Part shown: one piece after another, positions 1-6,617 of the stretch
How the letters are laid out: every line of letters begins with the position of its first letter
How positions within the stretch are numbered: the stretch's first letter is position 1
Assembly: GCA_016295355.1 (NCBI GenBank)
Contig: JAEDLK010000028.1
Span: 1 to 16,303, forward strand
Length of the DNA stretch: 16,303 nucleotides
From: Clostridiaceae bacterium
GTDB taxonomy: Bacteria > Bacillota > Clostridia > Oscillospirales > Acutalibacteraceae
Reading direction: 5' to 3'
The notes under the pieces: generated by a model
The model's input: only the letters and a program-made list of their open reading frames with translations
What the model was told of the DNA's origin: nothing
Databases searched by the model: none
Made by a program: the position numbers and the translations under genes

Positions 1-797
1 AGGATGCCACCACGCTGTCGGTCAGCTTTGTCAATGAAACGACTTGCAGTGCCACCGTCAAGGGCACCGATGCCGACAACGATTTAGCCGTGATTGCCGT
101 TAAGCGATCGGATTTGACAAGTGAAACGCAAAACGCCATCAAGGCTGCCACCATGGGCGATTCATCAGCCTTAAAGGTGGGCGAGCAGGTTGTGGCCATC
201 GGCAACGCTCTCGGCTACGGACAATCGGTCACCACCGGCATTGTCAGCGCCTTGAATCGACAGATTGACACCACCGATGCTGTGATGATTCAAACCGATG
301 CCGCCATTAACCCCGGCAACAGCGGCGGCGCGTTGCTGAATCGAAAAGGCGAGGTTATCGGAATCAATTCGGCCAAGTTCAGCTCGACGGCAGTTGAGGG
401 TATGGGTTATGCTATTTCGGTCAGCACCGCTAATCCGATTATTGAAAAGCTCATGAACCGCACCACCCGTCAGCCGGTTTCGGCCGATCAATCGGCCTAT
501 ATCGGCATCAGCGGTTCGGATATTTCGGCGTATGTTTCCTCGGCTTATGGCGTTCCGCAGGGCGTGTATGTCACCCAGGTCGTCAGCGGCAGTCCGGCCG
601 AGGCCGCCGGTATCACCGAGAAGAGTATTTTGACCCATTTTGACGGTCAGCGGATTAAAACCGTCAGTGATTTACAAAAGATACTGACGGGGTATGCAGC
701 CGGCGAAACGGTGGAAATCACCCTGCAAGAGCAAGGCGACAATCGCTACACCGAAAAAACCATCAGCATCACGCTGGGCTCTGCCGACACGCATTGA
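1..797 (+). CDS. HtrA/DegP-type serine protease with PDZ domain (5' end outside window)
   Basis: The reading frame is open from base 3 to the TGA at 795-797 and gives 264 visible residues; the N-terminus, including any membrane anchor and the catalytic His, lies upstream of the window. The visible part holds the end of a trypsin-like protease domain: the motif NDLAV (visible residues 26-30) carries the catalytic Asp, and NPGNSGGALLN (about 103-113) carries the catalytic Ser at about 107. One PDZ domain follows at about 163-255, with the usual substrate-loop context GVYVTQVVSGSPAEAAGI. Known family role: surface or extracytoplasmic degradation of misfolded proteins. An htrA-type gene near the origin is also seen in Bacillus. 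It ends just before a strong terminator. The family call is secure; which paralogue it is cannot be told without the N-terminus. Confidence 0.93.
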   Translation, partial: DATTLSVSFVNETTCSATVKGTDADNDLAVIAVKRSDLTSETQNAIKAATMGDSSALKVGEQVVAIGNALGYGQSVTTGIVSALNRQIDTTDAVMIQTDAAINPGNSGGALLNRKGEVIGINSAKFSSTAVEGMGYAISVSTANPIIEKLMNRTTRQPVSADQSAYIGISGSDISAYVSSAYGVPQGVYVTQVVSGSPAEAAGITEKSILTHFDGQRIKTVSDLQKILTGYAAGETVEITLQEQGDNRYTEKTISITLGSADTH

Positions 798-892
798 TAC
801 CCTTGCGTAATTCGACAAAACGACGGTCATTTTCTGTGGATGTCTTGTAAAAACACGGTTTTTGACGTCACATATCTTCCCCTTTCTTTCTT

Positions 893-928
893 TCAGCGGA
901 ATATTCAACCATTCCGCTGATTTTTTTT
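893..928 (+). terminator. Rho-independent terminator after the htrA-type gene
   Basis: A perfect 10-bp stem (TCAGCGGAAT at 893-902 with ATTCCGCTGA at 911-920) and an 8-nt loop are followed directly by eight T residues at 921-928. The polarity fits termination of the protease transcript, about 95 bp after its stop codon. Confidence 0.9.
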
Positions 929-963
929 ATTATTTCCCTGTCAGGCGACCGAAAAGACTAAAT

Positions 964-988
964 TTCGACAAATTGGATATGGTATAGT
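964..988 (+). promoter_or_regulatory. Possible promoter with a Spo0A-box match upstream of the 88-residue gene
   Basis: TATAGT at 983-988 is a plausible -10 element. A perfect 7-mer match to the Spo0A box (TTCGACA, 964-970) lies 12 bp upstream of it. No good -35 hexamer is seen 17-18 bp upstream of the -10, so the promoter would need an activator or is not real. The box sits closer to the -10 than in classical Spo0A-activated promoters, which lowers confidence. Confidence 0.3.
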
Positions 989-1034
989 GATACCACAGAA
1001 AAACACCCAGAGCAAATGGGAAAGGAGCGATGTT

Positions 1035-1301
1035 ATGGGAAGAAAATTCGAAATGTGGCGAATGGCCGTGTTAATTGAATGGAATTGGCTTCGTATTATG
1101 CGGCTTCGCAAAAAAGCTAATCGTTTAATCGACGAGAACTGGAGACAACACTACGACAAACTGATGGCGTACGACAGTAAAATCACGCTTTACTGGGGGC
1201 GGGCCGATAAAGCTCAAAAACGCTATGAACAGTTGGCCGGACTGATCTTTGAGTATATCCCGTTAGATCGATTGCCCGGTTTGGCAAAACCGGAAGCTTA
1301 G
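1035..1301 (+). CDS. Small unrecognised basic/aromatic protein, 88 aa
   Basis: The start is ATG 1035, because AAAGGAG at 1021-1027 lies 7 nt upstream; an in-frame ATG at 987 has no such site. The product is rich in Arg, Lys, Trp and Tyr (for example EWNWLRIMRLRKKANRLIDENW at 15-36, given here only as a landmark), looks almost entirely helical, and has no clear signal peptide, membrane span or Cys motif. I do not recognise a family. It lies between the htrA terminator and a gene-free segment that looks like a structured RNA, so it could share a transcript with it. A 7-bp hairpin (CCGGTTT/AAACCGG, 1277-1294) lies inside its 3' end but lacks a T-run. Coding status rests on the good ribosome binding site and an uninterrupted frame. 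Confidence 0.6.
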   Translation: MGRKFEMWRMAVLIEWNWLRIMRLRKKANRLIDENWRQHYDKLMAYDSKITLYWGRADKAQKRYEQLAGLIFEYIPLDRLPGLAKPEA

Positions 1302-1309
1302 CAGGGAAC

Positions 1310-1694
1310 GATAGAAAAAGGTTGGAATGCCAATAGGCAATTTAGAAACATATTTGTCGGGCTTGACTGAAAGATCGTCAAAACAGTCAAGGAAATGTAA
1401 AAAAGGCCGGAATCCAAAAAGGACGAATGACAGCGAAATCGTCTGTTAAAGAATAAAAAACACAAGCACCATGAGAAACATTGGTTTTTCGTGGATTTTA
1501 AGGTTTGTTCAAGAAGTGAGCCGGTTTGTATAGCATGACAGAGCCTGAACCTGTCGCAGGTTTGTCCGTCATGTTTTCTGTTGGGTAAGCCTCAAAGATC
1601 GACAGTCTGGTGCTTTTGACTCGGTTGGTCACGGACAACTTTTTTCTATCCTCTAAACAGGGGCTGTAAACCATGGGTCTACAGCCCCTGTTTT
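1310..1694 (+). ncRNA. Candidate large structured RNA (unknown class), ending at a terminator
   Basis: No convincing gene lies between 1302 and 1924. Bases 1310-1324 (GATAGAAAAAGGTTG) can pair with 1636-1650 (CAACTTTTTTCTATC) over 15 bp with one G-U, closing a domain of about 340 nt. Inside are local hairpins: CTTGACTG 1362-1369 with CAGTCAAG 1384-1391; GACGA 1422-1426 with TCGTC 1439-1443; and a two-part arm of CATGAC 1534-1539 with GTCATG 1568-1573 topped by AACCTG 1548-1553 with CAGGTT 1557-1562. A true terminator hairpin follows at 1655-1694, which sets the strand as +. I found no RNase P, tmRNA, SRP or T-box landmarks. The 5' end and promoter are not located; it may be the 3' part of the 88-residue gene's transcript. 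A small inverted-repeat element is the main alternative. Confidence 0.42.
1655..1694 (+). terminator. Rho-independent terminator, member of a repeated hairpin pair
   Basis: The left arm AAACAGGGGCTGTA (1655-1668) pairs perfectly with 1680-1693 across an 11-nt loop and is followed by TTTTTGTTTG. The T-run gives + polarity. The core AGGGGCTGTA with its complement recurs in the hairpin at 10723-10757. Confidence 0.8.
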
Positions 1695-1924
1695 TGTTTG
1701 TCGAATGAAAGGCGCCCCTCTAAAAAGGCGACAACCCTACCTGAGGGGAGCAGGTAGGGTCGTCTATAAGGGGGATGGGGATGGGGTAGGCTTTGCAGCC
1801 TATATCGAAAACCTGTTTTGCTAAGGCAAAACGGTGTTTTCGCAACAAATAGGTGTCGCATCTTGCAAGCGACAGGTTAAAGGCATCTGAAAAAAGATTC
1901 CTTTAATAAAGAGAGCATCCGTTC
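1695..1924. other. Gene-free segment carrying a chain of hairpins and a G-rich tract
   Basis: No supportable gene is present here. Successive inverted repeats are: ACCCTACCTG 1734-1743 with 1751-1760 (10 bp); TAGGCT 1787-1792 with 1797-1802; a long arm of CGAAAAC 1806-1812 with 1836-1842 plus GTTTTG 1815-1820 with 1827-1832; TGTCGC 1854-1859 with 1869-1874; and TTAAAGG 1877-1883 with 1900-1906. A G-rich tract at 1770-1790 has three runs of four or five G plus a GG. It lies downstream of both the + strand terminator and the - strand ParB-like gene, so the transcribed strand is unclear. None of the hairpins has a good T-run. Confidence 0.5.
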
Positions 1925-2695
1925 TTAACCCAGTAGCGATAACTGCGGTTGATCAACTGCTTTTTTGCTGATACGCAAGGTGATTTCTGTATAGCCGGCG
2001 GTTTCCCGTTGCTTGACGGTGGCCGACAGGCCGTTATCGCTCATGCGGTCGGCAATTTTACGAATGCTGTTGATATAAAATCGAGGGTCTTTCACGCAGG
2101 GCGTCTTGGTATGGGGTGTCGGCGGCTTTTCACACACCGGCTCGCTTTTGTAGGCGAGCTCAATTTTTTCGGCAAACGCCCGGCGCTCCTCACGGGTCAT
2201 GTCACATAGCCGTCCGGCCGTAAACAGAGGACTTGTTAAGGTGAGCATTTTTCCTTTAAGTCCTTCATCCATTAAATCAAAGGCCGAAAGGCATAAAAGC
2301 TCTTTGGTGGACAAGGACAAGGCACAGGCTGCCAACTCGGGCGAGTAACGGCTTAAAAGATGCGAGAGTCCCGATGCCACCGACAACAGATTCTTCTGTA
2401 AAAGAGATACCTGTAAGGCAGTTTTCATTAAAAGAGGGTCACTGCCTACATACACAAGACAGGGAATTTTGCCGACCCCGGCCAGTGTAGCGGCCGCCGT
2501 TCGAGAGACTCCGTCAATCAGCGTGTAGCCTCGTCCCATTCGTCTGACTATCACCGGTGAAAACAATCCGTACTGACGAATGCTTTCGGATAGTAAGAGC
2601 ATTCGGTAGCGGTCACGACCGTCTTGTCGCAAATCGGGTGGCAAGAGATCCTTGGGCGAAAGATAAATGAGATGCTTTTCAAATCCCATTTTCAT
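1925..2695 (-). CDS. Divergent ParB/Noc-family chromosome-binding protein, 256 aa
   Basis: Start chosen at ATG 2695, downstream of the promoter at 2751-2779; a longer frame to 2821 would run through that promoter. Residues 8-85 match the ParB N-terminal domain (RMLLLSESIRQYGLFSPVIVRR, then GYTLIDGVSRTAAATLAG). A helix-turn-helix-like middle follows (about 118-180), then a C-terminal region (DPRFYINSIRKIADRM, about 203-243) resembling the tail of Clostridial ParB/Noc proteins found next to rsmG. The position right after rsmG is that of noc in Bacillus. Odd: the CTP-binding GERR-type motif reads GVSR (62-65), and the Asn-Pro-Tyr-Gln-Pro-type segment is not conserved. A ParA partner is absent on this side. 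Family call good; Noc versus ParB, and activity, uncertain. Confidence 0.78.
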   Translation of the reverse strand: MKMGFEKHLIYLSPKDLLPPDLRQDGRDRYRMLLLSESIRQYGLFSPVIVRRMGRGYTLIDGVSRTAAATLAGVGKIPCLVYVGSDPLLMKTALQVSLLQKNLLSVASGLSHLLSRYSPELAACALSLSTKELLCLSAFDLMDEGLKGKMLTLTSPLFTAGRLCDMTREERRAFAEKIELAYKSEPVCEKPPTPHTKTPCVKDPRFYINSIRKIADRMSDNGLSATVKQRETAGYTEITLRISKKAVDQPQLSLLG

Positions 2696-2716
2696 CTGCT
2701 GCGCCCCCCACTTTTG

Positions 2717-2730
2717 TTCTCTTAAGAGAA
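2717..2730 (-). promoter_or_regulatory. 14-bp perfect palindrome in the ParB/Noc leader
   Basis: TTCTCTTAAGAGAA is self-complementary and lies between the -10 element (2751-2756) and the start codon (2695). It would be just downstream of the transcription start and could be an operator or an mRNA hairpin. No binding protein can be named. Confidence 0.4.
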
Positions 2731-2750
2731 GTATCTTTTGTTCTGTGGTT

Positions 2751-2779
2751 ATTATAACACCGGCTTGTCCGACTGCCAA
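2751..2779 (-). promoter_or_regulatory. Sigma-A type promoter of the ParB/Noc-family gene
   Basis: On the minus strand TTGGCA (2779-2774) and TATAAT (2756-2751) are separated by exactly 17 bp. The predicted start is near 2744, about 50 nt before ATG 2695. A perfect Spo0A-box 7-mer (TGTCGAA on this strand) lies at 2799-2805, upstream of the -35. Confidence 0.75.
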
Positions 2780-2805
2780 GAAAAAGACATCGGGCGTTTT
2801 CGACA

Positions 2806-2839
2806 CAGAAAAACAAAACAACCGCGCTTAAAGCGGTTG
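2806..2839 (-). terminator. Rho-independent terminator of the mnmE-mnmG-rsmG operon
   Basis: On the minus strand CAACCGC (2839-2833) pairs with GCGGTTG (2825-2819) across a 7-nt loop, followed by TTTTGTTTTT. The stem overlaps the last codons and stop of rsmG (stop at 2828-2830). It ends the operon, consistent with a separate promoter for the next gene. Confidence 0.82.
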
Positions 2840-3544
2840 TTTTGTCATCTTGGTGGTATTGCGTGGATATTTTGTCGGGGTTTGCGATATTTTTTTGCTC
2901 ACTATTAAGCAACGGGATTGATTCGGGGGTACGGTTTCACAAATCAATGTCGGTTTTTGGGCACCTAAAACAGTAAATGCCTTTTGAGCATTCTTCATTT
3001 CCTCTTCGCCGGAGGGGCCTTTTAATGACACAAAGATGCCGCCTTCCTTGACAAAGGGCAGGCAATATTCCGCCAAAACATTCAGCGGGGCTACCGCTCG
3101 AGCCGTGGCGCAGTCGAAGGCCTCGCGAAACGCCGGTTTCTGTCCGTATTCTTCTGCTCGTCCATGCACGGTGTGAGCCGTCAGCCCCAACTTATCCAAC
3201 ACATCGTTTAGAAAGAGCAAGCGTTTGTTTAGGCTGTCCAACAGGGTGATGTTCAAATCGGGGCGGACGATTTTCAACACCATTCCCGGAAAGCCGGCGC
3301 CGGTGCCGACATCAATCACTTTGGCACCTGTTGCCGGGATATGTGCCTTAAAAAACAGCAAACAGTCATAAAAATGCTTATACACCACCTCGGTTGGGTC
3401 GGTGATGGCGGTTAGATTCATTTTTTCGTTCCATGTCAGCAATAATTCGGCGTACTGTTCCATGCGTTCAAGGGCGGTATTGTCCAAGGAAAGGCCGAAT
3501 GCTTCGGTCAGCTTCGGCAATTCTTCAAAGGGAAATCGACTCAT
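2828..3544 (-). CDS. rsmG: 16S rRNA (guanine-N7) methyltransferase RsmG, 238 aa
   Basis: RsmG (formerly GidB) uses S-adenosylmethionine to methylate a guanine N7 in the 530 loop of 16S rRNA. Visible landmarks: KMNLTAITD (41-49), the SAM-binding loop DVGTGAGFPG (78-87), ARAVAPLNVLAEY (149-161) and the family's C-terminal KYPR (225-228). Length is typical. The start ATG 3544 is fixed by a 4-bp ATGA overlap with the mnmG stop and a GGAGG ribosome site just upstream; the longer frame to 3577 has no support. The overlap implies translational coupling to mnmG. The gene's 3' end overlaps the operon terminator. Confidence 0.97.
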   Translation of the reverse strand: MSRFPFEELPKLTEAFGLSLDNTALERMEQYAELLLTWNEKMNLTAITDPTEVVYKHFYDCLLFFKAHIPATGAKVIDVGTGAGFPGMVLKIVRPDLNITLLDSLNKRLLFLNDVLDKLGLTAHTVHGRAEEYGQKPAFREAFDCATARAVAPLNVLAEYCLPFVKEGGIFVSLKGPSGEEEMKNAQKAFTVLGAQKPTLICETVPPNQSRCLIVSKKISQTPTKYPRNTTKMTKQPL

Positions 3545-5427
3545 ACGGCACCTCCGCGTTTTTGTCGTTCCAACCAAACCAACAGCACCGCCACATCAGC
3601 CGGGCTGACACCCGATATGCGGCTGGCCTGTCCGATACTCTCGGGACGAATGCAACTCAGTTTTTCCTTGGCCTCCAGCCGCAGGCCGTCAATGGTTTCA
3701 TAATCCACGTTGGCCGGTATCAAGCGGCTTTCCAGCCGTTGCATTTCCTTCACAGCGGCCGCCTGCCGTTGAATGTAGCCCTCATATTTTATTTCGGTTT
3801 CCACCCGGTTGCAGACATCCCGACTTAAATGCGGATTGTCCTTATCAAAGACAATCAGGGAACGGTAGTCGATCTGCGGACGGCGTAACAGCTCTGCCAA
3901 GGTGGCGCCGGTGGTGAGCGGTGCGGTGCCTTTTTCGCACAAATACCGATTCAATTCTTCGTTGGGTGCAATATGGGTGTGATTCAAGCGGTCGATTTCG
4001 GCTTCCTTTTGCGATTTGCGCAGAAGAAAGGCCTCATACACGGTATCATCAATCAGTCCCAAGGCACGGCCGGTCGGCATCAGGCGTTCGTCGGCGTTGT
4101 CCTGCCGAAGCAACAGACGGTACTCGCTGCGAGAGGTCATCATGCGGTAGGGATCGCTGCAACCCTTTGTGACCAAATCGTCAATCAGCGTGCCGATATA
4201 ACTGTTGGTACGGGATAGCACCAGCGGTTCACGGTTTTTTACCTGTAAAGCGGCATTGACACCGGCCACAAAGCCCTGTACCGCCGCCTCCTCATAACCC
4301 GAAGAGCCGTTAAATTGGCCGGCGCCGTACAGGCCGGCAAAATCCTTAAATTCTAAGGTCTGTTTTAAGGCAAGCGGATCGACACAGTCATATTCAATGG
4401 CATAGGCGTTGCGCATCAGCTTGACATGTTCAAGCCCTTTTATGGTGCGGTAAAACTGAAGCTGTACCTCCTCGGGCAAAGACGAGGACATACCCTGTAA
4501 ATACATTTCGTCGGTGTTTTCGCCACACGGCTCAATAAATAAAAGATGCCGCTTTTTATCGGGGAACCGAACGATTTTATCCTCAATGCTGGGACAATAG
4601 CGTGGGCCGACACCCTCAATGTCTCCGGCGTACAGGGGAGAACGGGAGAGGTTGTTGCGAATCACCTTCGCCGTCTCGTCGTTGGTATAGGTCATGGCAC
4701 AGGTAACGGTGTTGTGGAGCGTAGCCGGGTCGGTGGAAAAGCTGAACGGAACGATTTCGCTGTCGCCCTCTTGCGTTTCCATCACCGAAAAATCAATGCT
4801 GTCCTTTGCCACGCGGGCCGGTGTGCCGGTTTTGAAACGGCGTAACGGCAGTCCCAAAGCCTTTAGAGAAGCCGAAAGCTGTGTGGCCGGAGCCTGTCCG
4901 TCCGGGCCGCTTTCGTAATGCACCTCACCGACATATACCCGTCCGCCTAAAAAGGTGCCGGTGGCCAAAATAACGGTCTTGACCGGATAACGGGCGCCCA
5001 AGCGGGTCACAAGGCACCAGCCGTCGCCTTCTTTACACAGTTCCACGACCTCGGCCTGGCGAACATCCAAATTTGTTTGACGTTCCACAGCGTGTTTCAT
5101 ATAAGCCGAATAATTTCTTCGGTCGATTTGTGCCCGTAAAGAATGCACCGCCGGACCCTTGCCTAAATTCAGCATGCGGCTTTGCAGGGTGTTCGCATCA
5201 GCGGCCTTGCCCATTTCTCCGCCCAAAGCGTCTAATTCCCGTACCAAATGTCCTTTGGCGGTACCGCCGATGGAGGGGTTGCAGGGCATATTGCCCACCC
5301 AGTCGAGCGACACGGTAAACATGGCGGTTTTGGCACCCAACCGTGCCGAAGCCAAAGCAGCTTCAACGCCGGCATGACCGCCGCCGATCACAGCAACATC
5401 ATAGGCTTCTGCCTGATAATACATCAT
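3541..5427 (-). CDS. mnmG: tRNA uridine-5-carboxymethylaminomethyl modification enzyme MnmG, 628 aa
   Basis: MnmG (GidA) is the FAD- and folate-dependent partner of MnmE; together they add the carboxymethylaminomethyl or aminomethyl group at C5 of wobble U34 in certain tRNAs. The FAD-binding GGGHAGVEAA is at 15-24, and PCNPSIGGTAKGHLVREL at 48-65. GTFLGGRVYVGE and SGPDGQAP follow in family order, with RMMTSRSEYRLLLRQDNAD further on and ISGVSPADVA near the C-terminus. Length is usual. Two tandem ATGs start the frame; GAAGGAAC (5440-5433) serves either, with 5 nt to the first and 8 nt to the second. It follows the YD-repeat gene by 21 bp and overlaps rsmG by 4 bp. Confidence 0.98.
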   Translation of the reverse strand: MMYYQAEAYDVAVIGGGHAGVEAALASARLGAKTAMFTVSLDWVGNMPCNPSIGGTAKGHLVRELDALGGEMGKAADANTLQSRMLNLGKGPAVHSLRAQIDRRNYSAYMKHAVERQTNLDVRQAEVVELCKEGDGWCLVTRLGARYPVKTVILATGTFLGGRVYVGEVHYESGPDGQAPATQLSASLKALGLPLRRFKTGTPARVAKDSIDFSVMETQEGDSEIVPFSFSTDPATLHNTVTCAMTYTNDETAKVIRNNLSRSPLYAGDIEGVGPRYCPSIEDKIVRFPDKKRHLLFIEPCGENTDEMYLQGMSSSLPEEVQLQFYRTIKGLEHVKLMRNAYAIEYDCVDPLALKQTLEFKDFAGLYGAGQFNGSSGYEEAAVQGFVAGVNAALQVKNREPLVLSRTNSYIGTLIDDLVTKGCSDPYRMMTSRSEYRLLLRQDNADERLMPTGRALGLIDDTVYEAFLLRKSQKEAEIDRLNHTHIAPNEELNRYLCEKGTAPLTTGATLAELLRRPQIDYRSLIVFDKDNPHLSRDVCNRVETEIKYEGYIQRQAAAVKEMQRLESRLIPANVDYETIDGLRLEAKEKLSCIRPESIGQASRISGVSPADVAVLLVWLERQKRGGAV

Positions 5428-5448
5428 AAAAAGTTCCTTCTGTTTTCT

Positions 5449-6600
5449 TTAGAATAATACTTCAAAAATCGTTTGACGTGTTTTGCCATACACATAGGTA
5501 TAGTGCAGATTGTCGGCATAAGAGGCGGGAGCGGAGGTGGATTGCAACAACCCCTCTTTGTTGTAATGATAGGTAACGGTTATGACCGAATTGTTCCCGG
5601 ACGCATCTGTTCTTTGCGTTAAACGGCCGTCGTTATAGGTATAGGTCGTGGTCACGGTAAGATTTGTTTGATGGTTTAGCCGGGTAAAGGTGATCGGCAT
5701 ATTTCCCTCATAGGTGTAGGTATCGGTGTACAGGATTTCTTCTGCGGCGTTTGTCAAATACGAGGCACGCAGAAGACCCTTATTGTAATAATAGGAGCGG
5801 GTGTTGATGATTTCACCCAAGAGGTTGGTGGTTACAGCGGTTTTTAAGCGATCGCCCTCATAATGATATGTCGTGATTTCGTTCGTGCCGTCGCGGTACT
5901 GCTTGGTTTCTCTGATTAAACGGTCGCCGTCATAGTCAGAGAGCACGGTGTAGGGCGCACTGGTGGTGCCGGTGCTTTCGGTACAAATTACATACCCATA
6001 GGCGTCATAGGTCAACCGTTCGCAGACCTCGTTCTCGGCATTAAAGGCCGTTCGTCCGGCAATATAGGGCCGTTTAATGATGGGTGCGGTGGCACAAAAC
6101 ACCAATGCGGCCGACAAAACCACCGCTGAAGCGGCCAACAAAAGGTGACGGGGCGTCCAGCGAATGCAGCGAACAGCGTGATAGGTATATTGCACACCTT
6201 TTATCAGGGCCAAAAGTGCCCGCTTCGCTCGTTCAAAGAGCCACGAACCACCGCTTTTCAGCTTGGCAGGCATGGTTGTTAACAAAGCAAGAAAGGCGTT
6301 TGTCTTTTTTGCCGTCGGGTTCCTTCGCTCGTCCGACAGTGAAAAATCATACCCGTCATCCGATAGGGAAAAGTCATCTTGCGATGGAACAAACCGTTTC
6401 GGTGTGTCGGCAGAAATGGGTTTATCAAACATGAATGACGGTTTAATACCGGTATCGACTTGTGCCTGTCGGTCATCGCCCGACGGTTCGTTTGGCCTGT
6501 TTTTGGTCGGCACAGTCTGATTTTGTGCCGTGCTTGCGGACTGTGAGTCCATATCGTCTAAAAAATCGGTGTTGACCGAAAAACCGTGGGGTTGTTCCAT
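5449..6600 (-). CDS. Single-pass membrane protein with extracytoplasmic YD/RHS-like repeats, 383 aa
   Basis: Residues 1-100 are polar and low-complexity, with a doubled DFSLSD motif (76-81 and 85-90). A basic stretch (about 114-151) leads into one membrane span at about 152-174, so the N-terminus is probably cytoplasmic. The outer part has about six repeats with Tyr-rich turns: DYDGDRL 222, YHYEGDRL 245, YYYNKGLL 270, YTYEGN 294, YTYNDGRL 320 and YHYNKEGLL 344. The 24-26 residue spacing is as in YD/RHS repeats. No toxin, signal peptidase site or enzyme domain is visible. AAGGAG lies just upstream of ATG 6600. It sits 17 bp after mnmE and 21 bp before mnmG, so it is in the operon, which is not the usual gene order. 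Function unknown; an envelope or ligand-binding role is only a guess. Confidence 0.85.
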   Translation of the reverse strand: MEQPHGFSVNTDFLDDMDSQSASTAQNQTVPTKNRPNEPSGDDRQAQVDTGIKPSFMFDKPISADTPKRFVPSQDDFSLSDDGYDFSLSDERRNPTAKKTNAFLALLTTMPAKLKSGGSWLFERAKRALLALIKGVQYTYHAVRCIRWTPRHLLLAASAVVLSAALVFCATAPIIKRPYIAGRTAFNAENEVCERLTYDAYGYVICTESTGTTSAPYTVLSDYDGDRLIRETKQYRDGTNEITTYHYEGDRLKTAVTTNLLGEIINTRSYYYNKGLLRASYLTNAAEEILYTDTYTYEGNMPITFTRLNHQTNLTVTTTYTYNDGRLTQRTDASGNNSVITVTYHYNKEGLLQSTSAPASYADNLHYTYVYGKTRQTIFEVLF

Positions 6601-6617
6601 GGTAACGCTCCTTGCAA

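Noticed and set aside
171..638. Minus-strand 155-codon frame opposite the htrA-type gene
   Set aside because: It is a shadow of the protease gene in GC-biased sequence; the plus frame has clear catalytic and PDZ motifs.
1310..1650. A 341-bp miniature transposon with 15-bp terminal inverted repeats
   Set aside because: No target-site duplication is visible at the ends and there are several internal hairpins plus a following terminator, so an RNA is preferred; it is kept as the main alternative.
1490..1655. 6S RNA, RNase P RNA, tmRNA or SRP RNA
   Set aside because: None of the conserved core sequences I know for RNase P, tmRNA or SRP RNA is present, and the closing stem lies much further apart than in 6S RNA.
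1679..1861. Minus-strand 60-codon frame as a small gene
   Set aside because: It spans several hairpins and the G-rich tract, has no ribosome site, and its composition looks like translated inverted repeats.
2696..2821. N-terminal extension of the ParB/Noc protein to 2821
   Set aside because: It would read through a well-formed promoter, adds no family sequence and has no ribosome site.
797..2900. Chromosomal replication origin with DnaA boxes
   Set aside because: Only isolated partial matches to TTATCCACA (for example TGTGGATGT near 836) were seen; no cluster and no AT-rich unwinding region beside one.
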